This document shows positions 1 through 9,158 of a DNA stretch of 64,000 nucleotides, piece by piece. Each line of letters begins with the position of its first letter. Position 1 is the stretch's first letter. The translations under genes were made by a program, and so were the position numbers. Origin of the DNA: Paenibacillus_E oryzisoli_A. GTDB taxonomy: Bacteria > Bacillota > Bacilli > Paenibacillales > NBRC-103111. The stretch is taken from the NCBI RefSeq assembly GCF_050467285.1, contig NZ_JBCMUN010000002.1, positions 62,001 through 126,000 of the forward strand. Direction: 5' to 3'. Below the pieces are notes generated by a model. That model saw only the letters and a program-made list of their open reading frames with translations, was not told the DNA's origin and did not search any database.

Positions 1-1259
1 TGTCTCAGTCACAGTCACAAAGATCCGCACCAGAGGAAAAACCGATGGCTGCTGCAGTTACCATCAAGGAAGGAAGCCAAACCATCACGACGCTTACGTT
101 CAATAGCGACAGTGTGATGGCGCAGTTGACGACAGGAGGGGACAAGGTCGTAACGGTTCTGTTGAACACCTCGTCCGATGTCGTGATTGGCGAATTGACC
201 GGCAAACTGCTGAAAGCTATGGAGCAAAAGAACGCAATCATAGAAATTCAGACGGATAAGGCCATCTATACGCTGCCGGCATCGCAAATCGGAACGGATC
301 GCATCGCGGCGGCATTCGGACCGACGGTTTCGCCAGACGATGTCAAGATCCGTATCCGCATTGCGGACGCAGCTCCGCAGACAACGGATTTGGTTTATGC
401 AGAGGGACTCAACCAGAACCTCGAAATCGTTGTTAAGCCTGTCAACTTCGAGGTTGAAGCAGCAAACGGCAACCATATCGTAAGCATTAGCCAGTTCGAC
501 AGTTACGTAGAGCGGACAATTCCGTTACCGGATGGAGTGGATACGAAGAAAGTGATCACTGGCGTCGTTCTTGAGGACAACGGCAATATTGCTCATGTTC
601 CAACAAAGGTGATCGTGAAAGACGGCAGGCTTTTCGCCGTAATCAAGAGTTTGACGAACAGCACATACACCGTAGTTCGGAGCGAACACACCTATACCGA
701 CATCATCGGACACTGGAGCCAAGCTGATGTGAGCGACATGAGTTCCCGTCTGATTGTTCAAGGAATCAGTGACGCACTGTTCGTTCCGGATCGTCCGGTG
801 ACGCGGGCGGAATTCGCCGCCATTATTGTACGTGCGCTTGGTATGCATGAAGCCAAAGTGGGCAATGCGGGCTCTTTCCGCGACGTTGCCAATGATGCAT
901 GGTACGCTGCACCGATAGGAACTTCCGTATCTTATGGTCTCATGGACGGATATGAGAACGGATTGTTTGAACCGGATCGTACGATAACTCGAGCCGAAGC
1001 AATGGTCGTTCTGGCTCGGGCGATGAACATCACGAAGCTGAATACCGTCGGTATGTCAGCGGCAGAGGGACGGTTTGTCAACCATTTTATTGATGATGAG
1101 GAAGTACCTGAGTGGGCGCGCGAAGCAGCATCAGCGCTGATTCAAACCGGAATTGTACAAGGAAGCGGCGACAAGCTGCAACCGGCAAGCAGCCTGACCC
1201 GCGGGGAAACGGCGGCATTGGCAAGAAGGCTGCTGCAGAAAGCTGGGCTAATCGACTAG
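1..1259 (+). CDS. SLH-domain surface protein, C-terminal part (5' truncated by window)
   Basis: The frame is open from base 3, so the gene begins before the window and only its C-terminal part (about 418 residues) is present. The first 200 or so visible residues are a beta-rich region I do not recognise. From about base 690 there are three S-layer homology repeats, with the usual pattern of FxDVxxxxW at the start and a GxFxPDRxxTRAE turn (VPDRPVTRAEF, EPDRTITRAEA, and a third, weaker copy with LTRGE). SLH repeats bind secondary cell wall polymer, so the protein is expected on the cell surface. A strong terminator follows the TAG stop, so it closes its transcription unit. Its catalytic or binding part lies outside the window, and its link with the downstream sugar importer is not known. 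Confidence 0.85.
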   Translation, partial: SQSQSQRSAPEEKPMAAAVTIKEGSQTITTLTFNSDSVMAQLTTGGDKVVTVLLNTSSDVVIGELTGKLLKAMEQKNAIIEIQTDKAIYTLPASQIGTDRIAAAFGPTVSPDDVKIRIRIADAAPQTTDLVYAEGLNQNLEIVVKPVNFEVEAANGNHIVSISQFDSYVERTIPLPDGVDTKKVITGVVLEDNGNIAHVPTKVIVKDGRLFAVIKSLTNSTYTVVRSEHTYTDIIGHWSQADVSDMSSRLIVQGISDALFVPDRPVTRAEFAAIIVRALGMHEAKVGNAGSFRDVANDAWYAAPIGTSVSYGLMDGYENGLFEPDRTITRAEAMVVLARAMNITKLNTVGMSAAEGRFVNHFIDDEEVPEWAREAASALIQTGIVQGSGDKLQPASSLTRGETAALARRLLQKAGLID

Positions 1260-1270
1260 CTGTCTTAGCG

Positions 1271-1318
1271 AAGAGGCTGTCCCTTTGTCATTTTCCATGA
1301 CGCGGGACAGCTTCTTTG
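1271..1318 (+). terminator. Rho-independent terminator after SLH gene
   Basis: AAGAGGCTGTCCC pairs with GGGACAGCTTCTT through 13 positions with one G-U pair, and the 3' arm ends in a short T-rich stretch. It begins 11 bases after the stop codon. Confidence 0.8.
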
Positions 1319-1489
1319 TACAGATGGACTTGTAGACCAAGAAACATAACAAACATCCACGATATGAATAAAAGTTCACGCTTCAAAAGCAATGAAACGC
1401 CTATGTTATGAAAAATAGAACATTTCCAAGATGAACAGATCAACGTACGATGGATTCATAACCGATAGGACAGTCAAGGAGTGGTATCA

Positions 1490-2455
1490 ATGAGCAAGAA
1501 GCTGGTCGCGGCTCATGCAGCGCAGAGGGACATATCCCATTTAAAGCTGAACGGGATATGGAAAAGTATCAAACGGGACAAGTACCTGTACATGATGTTA
1601 GTCCCGGTCGTGGCATTCTATCTATTATTTAAATATGCACCGATGTTCGGGGAAATCATCGCCTTCAAGAATTATCGGTTCGCAGATGGAATTTGGGGAA
1701 GTGAATGGGTGGGCCTGAAGCACTTTCACAAGCTGTTTTCCAGCCCGGATTTTTTAAATATCCTTAAGAACACTTTGTTGCTGAACGTTTACAATGTCGT
1801 ATTCGGCTTCCCGGTTCCGATTGTGCTTGCACTGCTTCTCAATGAGCTTCGCGTGGAGTGGTTTAAGCGGCTTGTGCAAAATTTGCTGTACGTACCCCAT
1901 TTTATCTCTTGGGTAGTGCTTGGAGGCATTGTCATTGCATTGTTGAGCCCCAGCTCAGGCATTGTGAATATTGTGCTCCACAAGGTGTTCGGCATTGAGC
2001 CGATCTACTTTTTGGCAAGCAAGTTCTGGTGGCCGATCATGTTCGTATTGTCCGGCATTTGGCATAGTGCGGGGTGGAACACGATTCTGTACATGGCGGC
2101 GATTACGGGAATTGATCCTCAGTTGTACGAAGCCGCTCGCATCGATGGTGCAGGACGCCTCCGGCAGATCTGGCACATCACGCTTCCGGGCATCCGGAGC
2201 ACGATTGCCATTCTGCTAGTCCTGAAGATGGGCTATATGATGGATGTCGGCTTCGAGCAAATATTTATTTTGCAGAATTCCGCTGTGTTTGAGGTCGCGG
2301 ACGTTATCAGCACCTACGTCTACCGCATGGGTCTGCAAAATGTGCAGTACAGCTATACAACCGCGCTGGGCCTATTCCAATCGGTCATTGGTTTGATTTT
2401 GATCGTATCCATGAATCGTGTGGTCAAAATGCTCGGGGAAAAAGGCTTATGGTGA
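1490..2455 (+). CDS. Sugar ABC transporter permease, LplB-type
   Basis: Inner-membrane permease of a carbohydrate importer (CUT1, LplB/YtcP-like class). About six hydrophobic segments are visible, and the ATPase-contact EAA loop is present near the C-terminal third (YEAARIDGAGRLRQ followed by ITLP). I chose ATG 1490 because AAGGAG at 1476-1481 lies 8 bases upstream; the GTG at 1481 would overlap that ribosome site. It is the first gene of a run with a second permease, a lipoprotein and a GH36 enzyme, so the cargo is probably a galactoside-containing oligosaccharide, which is inference from neighbours. No ATPase gene accompanies it. The regulator of this operon is not obvious in the window. 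Confidence 0.92.
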   Translation: MSKKLVAAHAAQRDISHLKLNGIWKSIKRDKYLYMMLVPVVAFYLLFKYAPMFGEIIAFKNYRFADGIWGSEWVGLKHFHKLFSSPDFLNILKNTLLLNVYNVVFGFPVPIVLALLLNELRVEWFKRLVQNLLYVPHFISWVVLGGIVIALLSPSSGIVNIVLHKVFGIEPIYFLASKFWWPIMFVLSGIWHSAGWNTILYMAAITGIDPQLYEAARIDGAGRLRQIWHITLPGIRSTIAILLVLKMGYMMDVGFEQIFILQNSAVFEVADVISTYVYRMGLQNVQYSYTTALGLFQSVIGLILIVSMNRVVKMLGEKGLW

Positions 2456-2467
2456 GGAGAAACGGAC

Positions 2468-3355
2468 ATGATCGAACAAAAAAGTTTCAGCAATCGGCTA
2501 TTTAGTGGCGTCAATGCCCTGCTCCTAGGATTCATCGGATTTATCACGTTGTTCCCGTTCCTTAACGTAATCGCTACTTCGCTCAGCAGCAGCCGCGCAA
2601 TCGTCTCAGGGGAAGTGTTCTTGTGGCCAATTGAGCTGACGCTGGAAGGATTCCGCAATCTGATTGAAGACGGACAATTATTAGTTGGCATGCGCAACAC
2701 AATTGTCATCACCCTCGTGGGCACGTGCTTCAATCTGATTACAACAATCCTTGCGGCGTATCCGCTGTCCCGCAAACGGCTCCTCGGCCGCAATGGGCTT
2801 CTGATGGCGATCACGTTCACGATGGTGTTCAGTGGGGGAATTATCCCCAACTTTATTCTGATTAAGACACTCGGCATCATGAATAGTTATTGGGCGCTCT
2901 GGCTGCCGAGCTTAATCAGCACATACAACATGTTTGTTATGAAGTCATTCTATGAAGGATTGCCTGAGGAATTAGAAGAGTCCGCGTCAATTGACGGGGC
3001 CAACGATCTTGTTATCCTGGCCCGCATCATTCTTCCGCTGTCCAAACCAATTATTGCTGCGCTTGGTTTGTTCTATGCGGTAAGTTGGTGGAATGCCTAC
3101 TTTAATGTGCTTATGTACATTACGAGTTCGTCCAAGCTATCGTTGATGATGGTCTTGTATCAAAAAATCAACAACGTAAGCGAAGCTCTGCTAAACACGG
3201 GGGGCGGTTCGGAGGGAGCGATTAGTCAAAGTCTGACGCCGGAGGGCATCCGTGCTGCGGCCATTGTAATGGCAACAGCGCCGATTCTGATCGTCTATCC
3301 TTTCCTTCAGAAGCATTTTGTAAAAGGCGTTCTGATCGGTTCCGTCAAAGGATGA
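2468..3355 (+). CDS. Sugar ABC transporter permease, YtcP-type
   Basis: Second, heterodimer partner permease of the importer, 295 residues with six predicted membrane spans. The EAA loop reads EELEESASIDGAND and continues to ILPLSKP. The C-terminus FVKGVLIGSVKG is the standard ending of this family. It starts 12 bases after the previous stop with GAGGAGAA upstream, so the pair is co-translated. The N-terminal permease and this one should form the membrane channel fed by the lipoprotein at 3431. An intercistronic hairpin follows it. Confidence 0.92.
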   Translation: MIEQKSFSNRLFSGVNALLLGFIGFITLFPFLNVIATSLSSSRAIVSGEVFLWPIELTLEGFRNLIEDGQLLVGMRNTIVITLVGTCFNLITTILAAYPLSRKRLLGRNGLLMAITFTMVFSGGIIPNFILIKTLGIMNSYWALWLPSLISTYNMFVMKSFYEGLPEELEESASIDGANDLVILARIILPLSKPIIAALGLFYAVSWWNAYFNVLMYITSSSKLSLMMVLYQKINNVSEALLNTGGGSEGAISQSLTPEGIRAAAIVMATAPILIVYPFLQKHFVKGVLIGSVKG

Positions 3356-3369
3356 CATTTCCATCTTGA

Positions 3370-3397
3370 TATCGATAAGACACCTTGTCTTATGATA
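3370..3397 (+). other. Intercistronic hairpin before binding-protein gene
   Basis: TATC-G-ATAAGAC (3370-3381) faces GTCTTAT-G-ATA (3387-3397) across a 5-base loop. There is no T-tract, so it is more likely a processing or stability element than a terminator. Hairpins between permease and binding-protein genes can give the binding protein more transcript. Confidence 0.4.
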
Positions 3398-3430
3398 TAA
3401 CAAACAAGTAAAACTTAGGAGGTTACGTTC

Positions 3431-5005
3431 ATGCAGTACCAAAGCAGAAGTAAGTGGTTTGCAGCAGGTCTGACTGTTTTAGTGGGATTAACAGGGGTGC
3501 TTTCCGGGTGTGGAGACAAAAAAGAAGCGGCTGATGCCAACAACGTCGACAAAAAAGCTCCGCCTAAGGAAATCAGTGTTTCTATGTTTGACCGGGGCCG
3601 CGTCCCGGCGGAGGAAGGAAGCTATGAGGAGAACCGCTGGACCAAATGGATTAATCAAAATTCGGGCTTTAAAGTTAATTGGGTGCCGGTTCCGCGCAGC
3701 ACTGCCCAGCAAAAACTCAATACGATGGTTGCCGCAAATGAAGCGCCAGATTTGATCTGGGAATACGATCGCAACTATGTTGCTTTACTAGCTTCCCAAG
3801 GGGCGCTGCAACCGATTGATTCGTATATCGAGAAATACAGTACGTCTTATAAAAAATATTTGACGGAGCATCCGGATCTTAAGCCGTACGTCATGTTTGA
3901 TGGAAAAATGTATGCGGTGACGACAAAACGCGGTATTGATACGATCGCTAATCAAGGGATATGGATTCGCAAGGATTGGTTGGACAAACTGGGGCTGCCA
4001 TTGCCGAAGACCGATGAGGACTTGATGAACGTCGCGAAGGCGTTTGTCGAGAAAGATCCGGACGGCAATGGTAAGAACGATACGGTAGGATTTGCGTTTA
4101 ATAGCCAGTTCAAGAGTTATCCGGCAGCCATGTACGCTTCCCGGATGGATACGTGGTACGTGGATAACGGTAAGATGCAGCTGGGCCGACTGACAGACCG
4201 CTACACAGATGTTCTTACGATTTCCAAGAAAATGTATGACAGCGGTATGGTCGACAAGGAGTACATCACGGATAAGAATTATCAACGTGAGCGCCAGCTG
4301 TGGGTGACGGGTAAAGCGGGCATTTACCTTGGTTCGTGGAATCTGGATTCCGAATACAGAGATATGAAACAAAACACGCCGAATGCACAGCCTGTTCCGC
4401 TTGAACCGCTGAATACGAAGTACGGCAAGAATGGTTTGCTTCAGGAAGCCCCTGCTTCCATGTTAATCGGATTCAACAAAAATATGAAAGATCCAAAGGC
4501 AGCGGTCGAATTCCTCGATTGGATGGTCGACAAGGGCTGGTTTACGCTCAAGTTCGGTATGGAAGGCGAACACTATAAGAAGGTCAATGACAGCGTGCAA
4601 GCGATCGATGGCGAGAAGAACAAGAAGGAACTCGATTACGCGTATGAGTACCCGATCGTTAACCAATGGGACCCAAAATCAGAGGATCTGGTCAAGATGG
4701 CTGCATCCGATCCCGTTTCTCAGGAATACGCGAAGCTAAAGGCGCTTGGACTGGAAAATGCCATGAAGAGCAAATTCAGAAGAGACATTCCGTATGCACC
4801 TTCATTCTCAGAGTTAAGCCAGTTTTTAGCGGAATTTAACCCTAAAGCCGACGAAATCGATAACAAGGTAATTATGGGGGGCCCTCAATATACGCCGGAA
4901 TGGGGCGCTGCTGAGTTGCAGAAGGAATGGAAACGTCTAAACGGCGAGGCTGTCTGGAAACAAGTGCAGGATTGGTATGACAAAAATAAAGATAGCTTGA
5001 AATAA
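3431..5005 (+). CDS. Sugar-binding lipoprotein (LplA-like extracellular solute-binding protein)
   Basis: Extracellular sugar-binding component of the importer, 524 residues, as long as usual for LplA-type proteins. The N-terminus has a positively charged start, a hydrophobic stretch and a lipobox L-S-G-C, so Cys27 is the expected lipidated residue after signal peptidase II cleavage. The mature part has the typical features of this family, including a DPDGNGKNDT calcium-loop-like segment (about residues 213-222) and aromatic residues suited to sugar stacking. TAGGAGG lies a few bases upstream of ATG 3431. It follows two permease genes and precedes a GH36 gene, so the ligand may be an alpha-galactoside-bearing oligosaccharide; this is inference. 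Confidence 0.9.
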   Translation: MQYQSRSKWFAAGLTVLVGLTGVLSGCGDKKEAADANNVDKKAPPKEISVSMFDRGRVPAEEGSYEENRWTKWINQNSGFKVNWVPVPRSTAQQKLNTMVAANEAPDLIWEYDRNYVALLASQGALQPIDSYIEKYSTSYKKYLTEHPDLKPYVMFDGKMYAVTTKRGIDTIANQGIWIRKDWLDKLGLPLPKTDEDLMNVAKAFVEKDPDGNGKNDTVGFAFNSQFKSYPAAMYASRMDTWYVDNGKMQLGRLTDRYTDVLTISKKMYDSGMVDKEYITDKNYQRERQLWVTGKAGIYLGSWNLDSEYRDMKQNTPNAQPVPLEPLNTKYGKNGLLQEAPASMLIGFNKNMKDPKAAVEFLDWMVDKGWFTLKFGMEGEHYKKVNDSVQAIDGEKNKKELDYAYEYPIVNQWDPKSEDLVKMAASDPVSQEYAKLKALGLENAMKSKFRRDIPYAPSFSELSQFLAEFNPKADEIDNKVIMGGPQYTPEWGAAELQKEWKRLNGEAVWKQVQDWYDKNKDSLK

Positions 5006-5016
5006 CTTCTGTTAAA

Positions 5017-5048
5017 ATTCCGGGTAACCTTTTGTGGTCTCCCGGAAT
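5017..5048 (+). other. Intercistronic stem-loop downstream of binding-protein gene
   Basis: ATTCCGGG (5017-5024) pairs with CCCGGAAT (5041-5048), with an inner ACC/GGT extension. No T-tract follows, so read-through into the GH36 gene is expected and the stem may protect the upstream message from 3' decay. Confidence 0.45.
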
Positions 5049-5107
5049 AGAGCTGTCTAAAGGTAAGACTGAGCAGTTATTATTTGGCAAGAAAGGTGCA
5101 TTGTATC

Positions 5108-6895
5108 ATGAATACCCTGATAGTTGCGACTGAAAAGCATGAATTTAAGCTAATGACTGAAAATGACCATGTGAAACTTGAACTCTCTGCTGAACAGCTC
5201 GGGGCGGGAGTAGATTTAATCCGGATTCGCTTCAAGGCTGAAGAGGCTGTGGTACCTCCGCTGCTGACGCTCAGCTTCACCCATCCATCTTGTGACATCC
5301 ATGCCAGCTGGCATCCATCGATGGATCGCAACAAAAGCTTTCATCCGGACTGGATGAAAGCTTTGCGTTCCAACGCGGCTACATCGGCGCCGGTATATTC
5401 GCTGTATAACGTTTCTTCATTTAATCGGTTCACGTTCGCCTTTTCGGACGCATTAAATACGGTTCATTATACCGGTGCCATATGCGAGGAAACGGCGCAA
5501 TTCCATTGTACGATCCAATTGTTTAAAGAAATGACGGCTCCCCTTGCGGCTTATGAGGCGGAATTGCTGGTGGACACAAGAAATATTCCTTATTATGACA
5601 GCCTGCAGGATGTTTCGAACTGGTGGAACGCGATGCCTGCTTACAAAGCTGCATTCGTTCCGGAGGTCGCGCGGAGCCCCATGTACTCGACGTGGTACAA
5701 TATGCACCAAGAGGTAACGGCGGAGCGCATTGAAAAGGAGTGTCGTCTGGCGCAGTCTCTTGGCATGAAGGCCGTGATCGTGGATGATGGATGGCAAACC
5801 GGAGACAACCGAAGAGGCTATGCATACGCCGGAGATTGGGAAGTATTCGATGGTAAATTCCCCGACATGCGGAAGCATGTTGAAGAGGTACACAAGTTGG
5901 GGATGAAACTGATTTTGTGGTACTCTGTGCCTTTTGTGGGCAAGCACAGTAAAGCGTGGGATCGGTTTAAAAATCATTTCCTACGGTATAACGAAGGGCA
6001 AGGAACAGGCGTATTGGATCCCCGATATCCGGAAGTTCGGGAATATATCATTGGCAAATATGAGCAGGCGGTAAAAGAATGGCAGCTGGATGGCTTCAAA
6101 CTAGATTTCATTGATGCGTTCTATTCGCCGGAGCTGCACACACCATCAACCGCGCCTGGCCGGGATTATGAATCCATTCCAGAAGCGGTGGATCGGCTAT
6201 TGACGGATTCGATTGGTCGGTTGCGGGCGGTAAAGCCGGACATTATGGTCGAATTCCGCCAAACCTATATTGGGCCGGCGATGCGCAAATACGGCAATAT
6301 GCTTCGGGCTTGGGATTGCCCGAACGATAGCATTCAGAACCGGGTACGGACGCTGGATATCCGCTTAATTTGCGGCGATACAGCTGCGCATGCGGACATG
6401 ATCATGTGGCATGACAAAGATCCCTTAGAGAGCGCGGCGCTGCAGCTAATTAATGCACTGTTTTCAGTACCTCAAATTTCAGTGCTTTTAGAAAAGCTGC
6501 CGGAAGATCATCTGCGGATGCTTCAATACTGGCTGACATACTGGTGCGATAATCGTGAAATTTTGCTTGGCGGCAAGTTAGAGCCAATGAATCCGGAACT
6601 GCTTTATCCGATCGTGCGTGCCTCAAAGGGCCAAAAGCAAATTGTGGCAGTATATTATGATACTGTCGTTTCTCTGAATCAGGGTGTACAAGACATACAT
6701 GAATGGAGCATCGTTAACGGACGTATGCGCGAAGGCATCTACATCGAAGTACCGGAGCCGCTTGGTCAAGCATCCGTTGTGCTGCAAGATTGTTGTGGCG
6801 AGGTCGTAGCAGAGTATTCGATGAACCTTGACGTCGGAGTGTACAAGCTTCCGGCTCCTCCTGCGGGTTCTGCCTGCTTGTTGCTGATGAAATGA
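5108..6895 (+). CDS. GH36-like alpha-galactosidase (melibiase)
   Basis: Glycoside hydrolase of the GH36/GH-D type, 595 residues, with no signal peptide and therefore cytoplasmic. An N-terminal beta-sandwich of about 190 residues leads into a TIM barrel. The barrel carries VDDGWQT, GMKLILWY, and the nucleophile segment FKLDFID (Asp333). The segment AWDCPND (Asp403/Asp407) is where the acid/base is expected. GH36 enzymes release terminal alpha-galactose, but some members act on other alpha-glycosides, so the exact sugar is open. ATG 5108 is chosen because AAAGGTG lies 9 bases before it; an in-frame TTG at 5084 lacks such a site. It is the last gene of the importer operon and is followed by a strong terminator, consistent with processing the imported sugar. 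Confidence 0.85.
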   Translation: MNTLIVATEKHEFKLMTENDHVKLELSAEQLGAGVDLIRIRFKAEEAVVPPLLTLSFTHPSCDIHASWHPSMDRNKSFHPDWMKALRSNAATSAPVYSLYNVSSFNRFTFAFSDALNTVHYTGAICEETAQFHCTIQLFKEMTAPLAAYEAELLVDTRNIPYYDSLQDVSNWWNAMPAYKAAFVPEVARSPMYSTWYNMHQEVTAERIEKECRLAQSLGMKAVIVDDGWQTGDNRRGYAYAGDWEVFDGKFPDMRKHVEEVHKLGMKLILWYSVPFVGKHSKAWDRFKNHFLRYNEGQGTGVLDPRYPEVREYIIGKYEQAVKEWQLDGFKLDFIDAFYSPELHTPSTAPGRDYESIPEAVDRLLTDSIGRLRAVKPDIMVEFRQTYIGPAMRKYGNMLRAWDCPNDSIQNRVRTLDIRLICGDTAAHADMIMWHDKDPLESAALQLINALFSVPQISVLLEKLPEDHLRMLQYWLTYWCDNREILLGGKLEPMNPELLYPIVRASKGQKQIVAVYYDTVVSLNQGVQDIHEWSIVNGRMREGIYIEVPEPLGQASVVLQDCCGEVVAEYSMNLDVGVYKLPAPPAGSACLLLMK

Positions 6896-6949
6896 AGCAG
6901 CAGGGACTAGTAGGCAAGAGTATCGCGTATCTTAAATAGCAATGCTAAT

Positions 6950-7000
6950 AAAAAAGGTTCTAACTTAGTGAGTTGTCGTCACGAGTTAGCACCTTTTTTA
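6950..7000 (+). terminator. Terminator after GH36 gene
   Basis: AAAAAGGTTCTAACT...GTGA faces TCAC.AGTTAGCACCTTTTTT with a 7-base loop. The A-run before and the T-run after the stem make it usable in both directions. Confidence 0.85.
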
Positions 7001-7268
7001 TTTTTCCCAGTAAATATAGGAGGCAGAGCGATTATAAATCCAGGTGTTACAAATTTGTTGTTCGGCATGAACCCAAATGGGGTGATATCAACTTAAAACT
7101 ATCGTCGCAACAAATGACAATTCGGTCTTGAGCCTATATGTGAAGCCCCTTTAGTCACCAATCTGAACAATCAGGGACTATCGACGGCAATTTCGTTAGC
7201 CCTTTATGATAAGACTGCAACTTGCAAGTGAAACCAATTGTCATGGGGTTATGAAAGGAAGGACGTTT
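7001..7268 (+). promoter_or_regulatory. Upstream region of second importer operon with a 13-base repeat
   Basis: No gene is seen between the GH36 terminator and the next importer. The region contains a near-exact direct repeat: ACTATCGTCGCAA at 7098-7110 and ACTATCGACGGCAA from 7177. A TATGAT that could serve as a -10 box lies at 7205-7210. I infer a regulated promoter here, perhaps bound by the AraC sensor-regulator at 11805-14072, but no -35 box is clear. Confidence 0.35.
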
Positions 7269-8222
7269 ATGGACACAACAACGAAGGCCCGGGTCAGGAT
7301 GTCATCGACGGCAAGGTCGTCGACATTCATGAGCAGGCTCGCACGAAATCGATGGCTGTATTTGATGGTACTTCCGGGCTTGCTGTACTTTCTCATTTTT
7401 AAGTACTGGCCGATGTATGGCATTTTTATCGCATTTAAAGACTATCAGCCGTTTCTTGGCTTTTGGAACAGCCCGTTTGTAGGACTCAAGCACTTCGAAC
7501 GATTGTTCAGTGACGATAATTTTCTCGTCCTGTTTCGGAACACCTTGATCCTGGCCAGCTATAACATTCTGTTTTTCTTTCCGTTGCCGATCGTCATCGC
7601 ACTCATGTTAAATGAGCTGCGGATTGAAGTGATGAAGCGATTCGTTCAAACGCTGATCTATATTCCTCACTTTATGTCCTGGGTGGTTGTTGTGGGGATC
7701 GCCTACATTTTTCTCACAACAGAAGGCGGCGTTGTCAATGATGTGCTGGTGCGGCTTGGCGGCGATAAGATTAATTTTCTTGCGAGTAATGAATGGTTTC
7801 GAACAATTGTTACTTCAGAAGTGATTTGGAAGGAAACCGGCTGGGGCACAATTATTTTCCTAGCAGCTTTGTCCGGCGTAGATCCACAGCTGTATGAAGC
7901 GGCTCACATGGATGGAGCGAACCGCGCCCGCCAATTGTGGCATATTACGTTGCCGGCGATTCGCAGCACCATCATTATTTTGCTCATTCTACGGTTGGGG
8001 AGCTTTCTGGATACCGGGTTTGAACAGATCTTCCTCATGCTGAATGCCATGAACCGAGAAGTCGGTGACGTGTTTGACACCTATGTCTACTCGGTAGGGA
8101 TTAGCCAAGGCCAGTACAGCTTTAGCACCGCCGTGGGGGTATTTAAATCCATTATCGGATTAGTGCTCGTCGTCTCGTCCAACTACTTTGCCAAGAAATT
8201 TGGGGAAGAAGGAATTTACTAG
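7269..8222 (+). CDS. Sugar ABC transporter permease, LplB-type
   Basis: Membrane permease of the second carbohydrate importer, about 317 residues with six membrane spans and the EAA loop YEAAHMDGANRARQ before ITLPAIRS. Three in-frame ATG codons exist (7206, 7251, 7269). I use 7269 because AAAGGAAGGA at 7254-7263 ends 5 bases before it, and the resulting short charged N-terminus (MDTTTKARVRM) is typical. Gene order permease-permease-lipoprotein-GH105 suggests uptake of oligosaccharides carrying an unsaturated uronic acid, a cargo made by polysaccharide lyases. It carries no ATPase of its own. Confidence 0.92.
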   Translation: MDTTTKARVRMSSTARSSTFMSRLARNRWLYLMVLPGLLYFLIFKYWPMYGIFIAFKDYQPFLGFWNSPFVGLKHFERLFSDDNFLVLFRNTLILASYNILFFFPLPIVIALMLNELRIEVMKRFVQTLIYIPHFMSWVVVVGIAYIFLTTEGGVVNDVLVRLGGDKINFLASNEWFRTIVTSEVIWKETGWGTIIFLAALSGVDPQLYEAAHMDGANRARQLWHITLPAIRSTIIILLILRLGSFLDTGFEQIFLMLNAMNREVGDVFDTYVYSVGISQGQYSFSTAVGVFKSIIGLVLVVSSNYFAKKFGEEGIY

Positions 8223-8240
8223 AAAGGAAGCTTGTAAGCC

Positions 8241-9122
8241 ATGCCGATTAAACGAAGTTGGGGCAGTCGAATATTCGACGGGATTAATATGACGCTTTTG
8301 CTGATCTTCGCGTTGGTGACCGTCCTCCCATTTATTTATGTCATTTCCGGCTCCTTTGCCACACAGAAGGAATTATTAACGAAGGGCTTTATCTTGATTC
8401 CAACGGAGTTCAGTTTAGATGCCTACAAGTACATTTTTTCCACGCAGACGTTAGTTAGAAGTTTGCTGGTCACGATTTTTATCACCGTTGCAGGTACATT
8501 GATCAATATTTTCTTCACTTGCTTGATGGCGTACCCACTTGCCCGCAAAGATATGGATTTCCGCAAGCCAATCTTGATGATGGTTGTGTTTACGATGCTA
8601 TTCAGTGGGGGAATGATTCCGACGTTTCTGGTTGTGAAGCAGCTCGGGATGATCAATACGTACTGGTCCCTGTTAATTCCTACTGCGATCAGCGCATTTA
8701 ACTTGATTATTATTCGCAACTTTTTTCAACAACTGCCAGACGGCTTGGAAGAATCAGCAAAAATTGATGGGTGCAACGATTTAGGCATTTTTCTACGTAT
8801 TGTTCTTCCATTGTCGATGCCGGCGATCGCAACGTTCTCCTTGTTTTATGCGGTTGGGCATTGGAATACATTCTTTAGTGCAATTCTTTACATCAATGAC
8901 AATAAAATGTGGCCTATTCAAGTATTGCTCAGACAGATCGTTATTTTAGCATCAGGAGGCATTGGGGACTCAGCTTCAATGGGGGCCGATTATGTCGCAC
9001 CACCAGAGCAATCTGTAAAAATGGCGGTAATCGTGGTATCAACTCTTCCGATTCTACTGGTTTACCCGTTCTTGCAAAAGCATTTTGCTAAAGGGGTATT
9101 GCTTGGTTCGGTAAAAGGGTAA
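8241..9122 (+). CDS. Sugar ABC transporter permease, YtcP-type
   Basis: Second permease, 293 residues, six spans, with the EAA loop GLEESAKIDGCND and the C-terminal signature FAKGVLLGSVKG. It begins 18 bases after the previous stop behind AAAGGAAG. Together with the gene at 7269 it should form the importer channel. From about here to 10670 the base composition turns more AT-rich than in the neighbouring operons, which may hint at a separate origin for this importer set. Confidence 0.92.
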   Translation: MPIKRSWGSRIFDGINMTLLLIFALVTVLPFIYVISGSFATQKELLTKGFILIPTEFSLDAYKYIFSTQTLVRSLLVTIFITVAGTLINIFFTCLMAYPLARKDMDFRKPILMMVVFTMLFSGGMIPTFLVVKQLGMINTYWSLLIPTAISAFNLIIIRNFFQQLPDGLEESAKIDGCNDLGIFLRIVLPLSMPAIATFSLFYAVGHWNTFFSAILYINDNKMWPIQVLLRQIVILASGGIGDSASMGADYVAPPEQSVKMAVIVVSTLPILLVYPFLQKHFAKGVLLGSVKG

Positions 9123-9158
9123 AGATATAATAGGGTTAAATAAAGGGAGGATATTAGA

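Noticed and set aside
1351..1407. Loose direct repeat (ACAAACATCCACG and ATAAAAGTTCACG, 19 bases apart) before the first importer operon, ending about 21 bases before TATGTT
   Set aside because: Only 9 of 13 positions agree and no second promoter shares it, so it cannot be told from chance.
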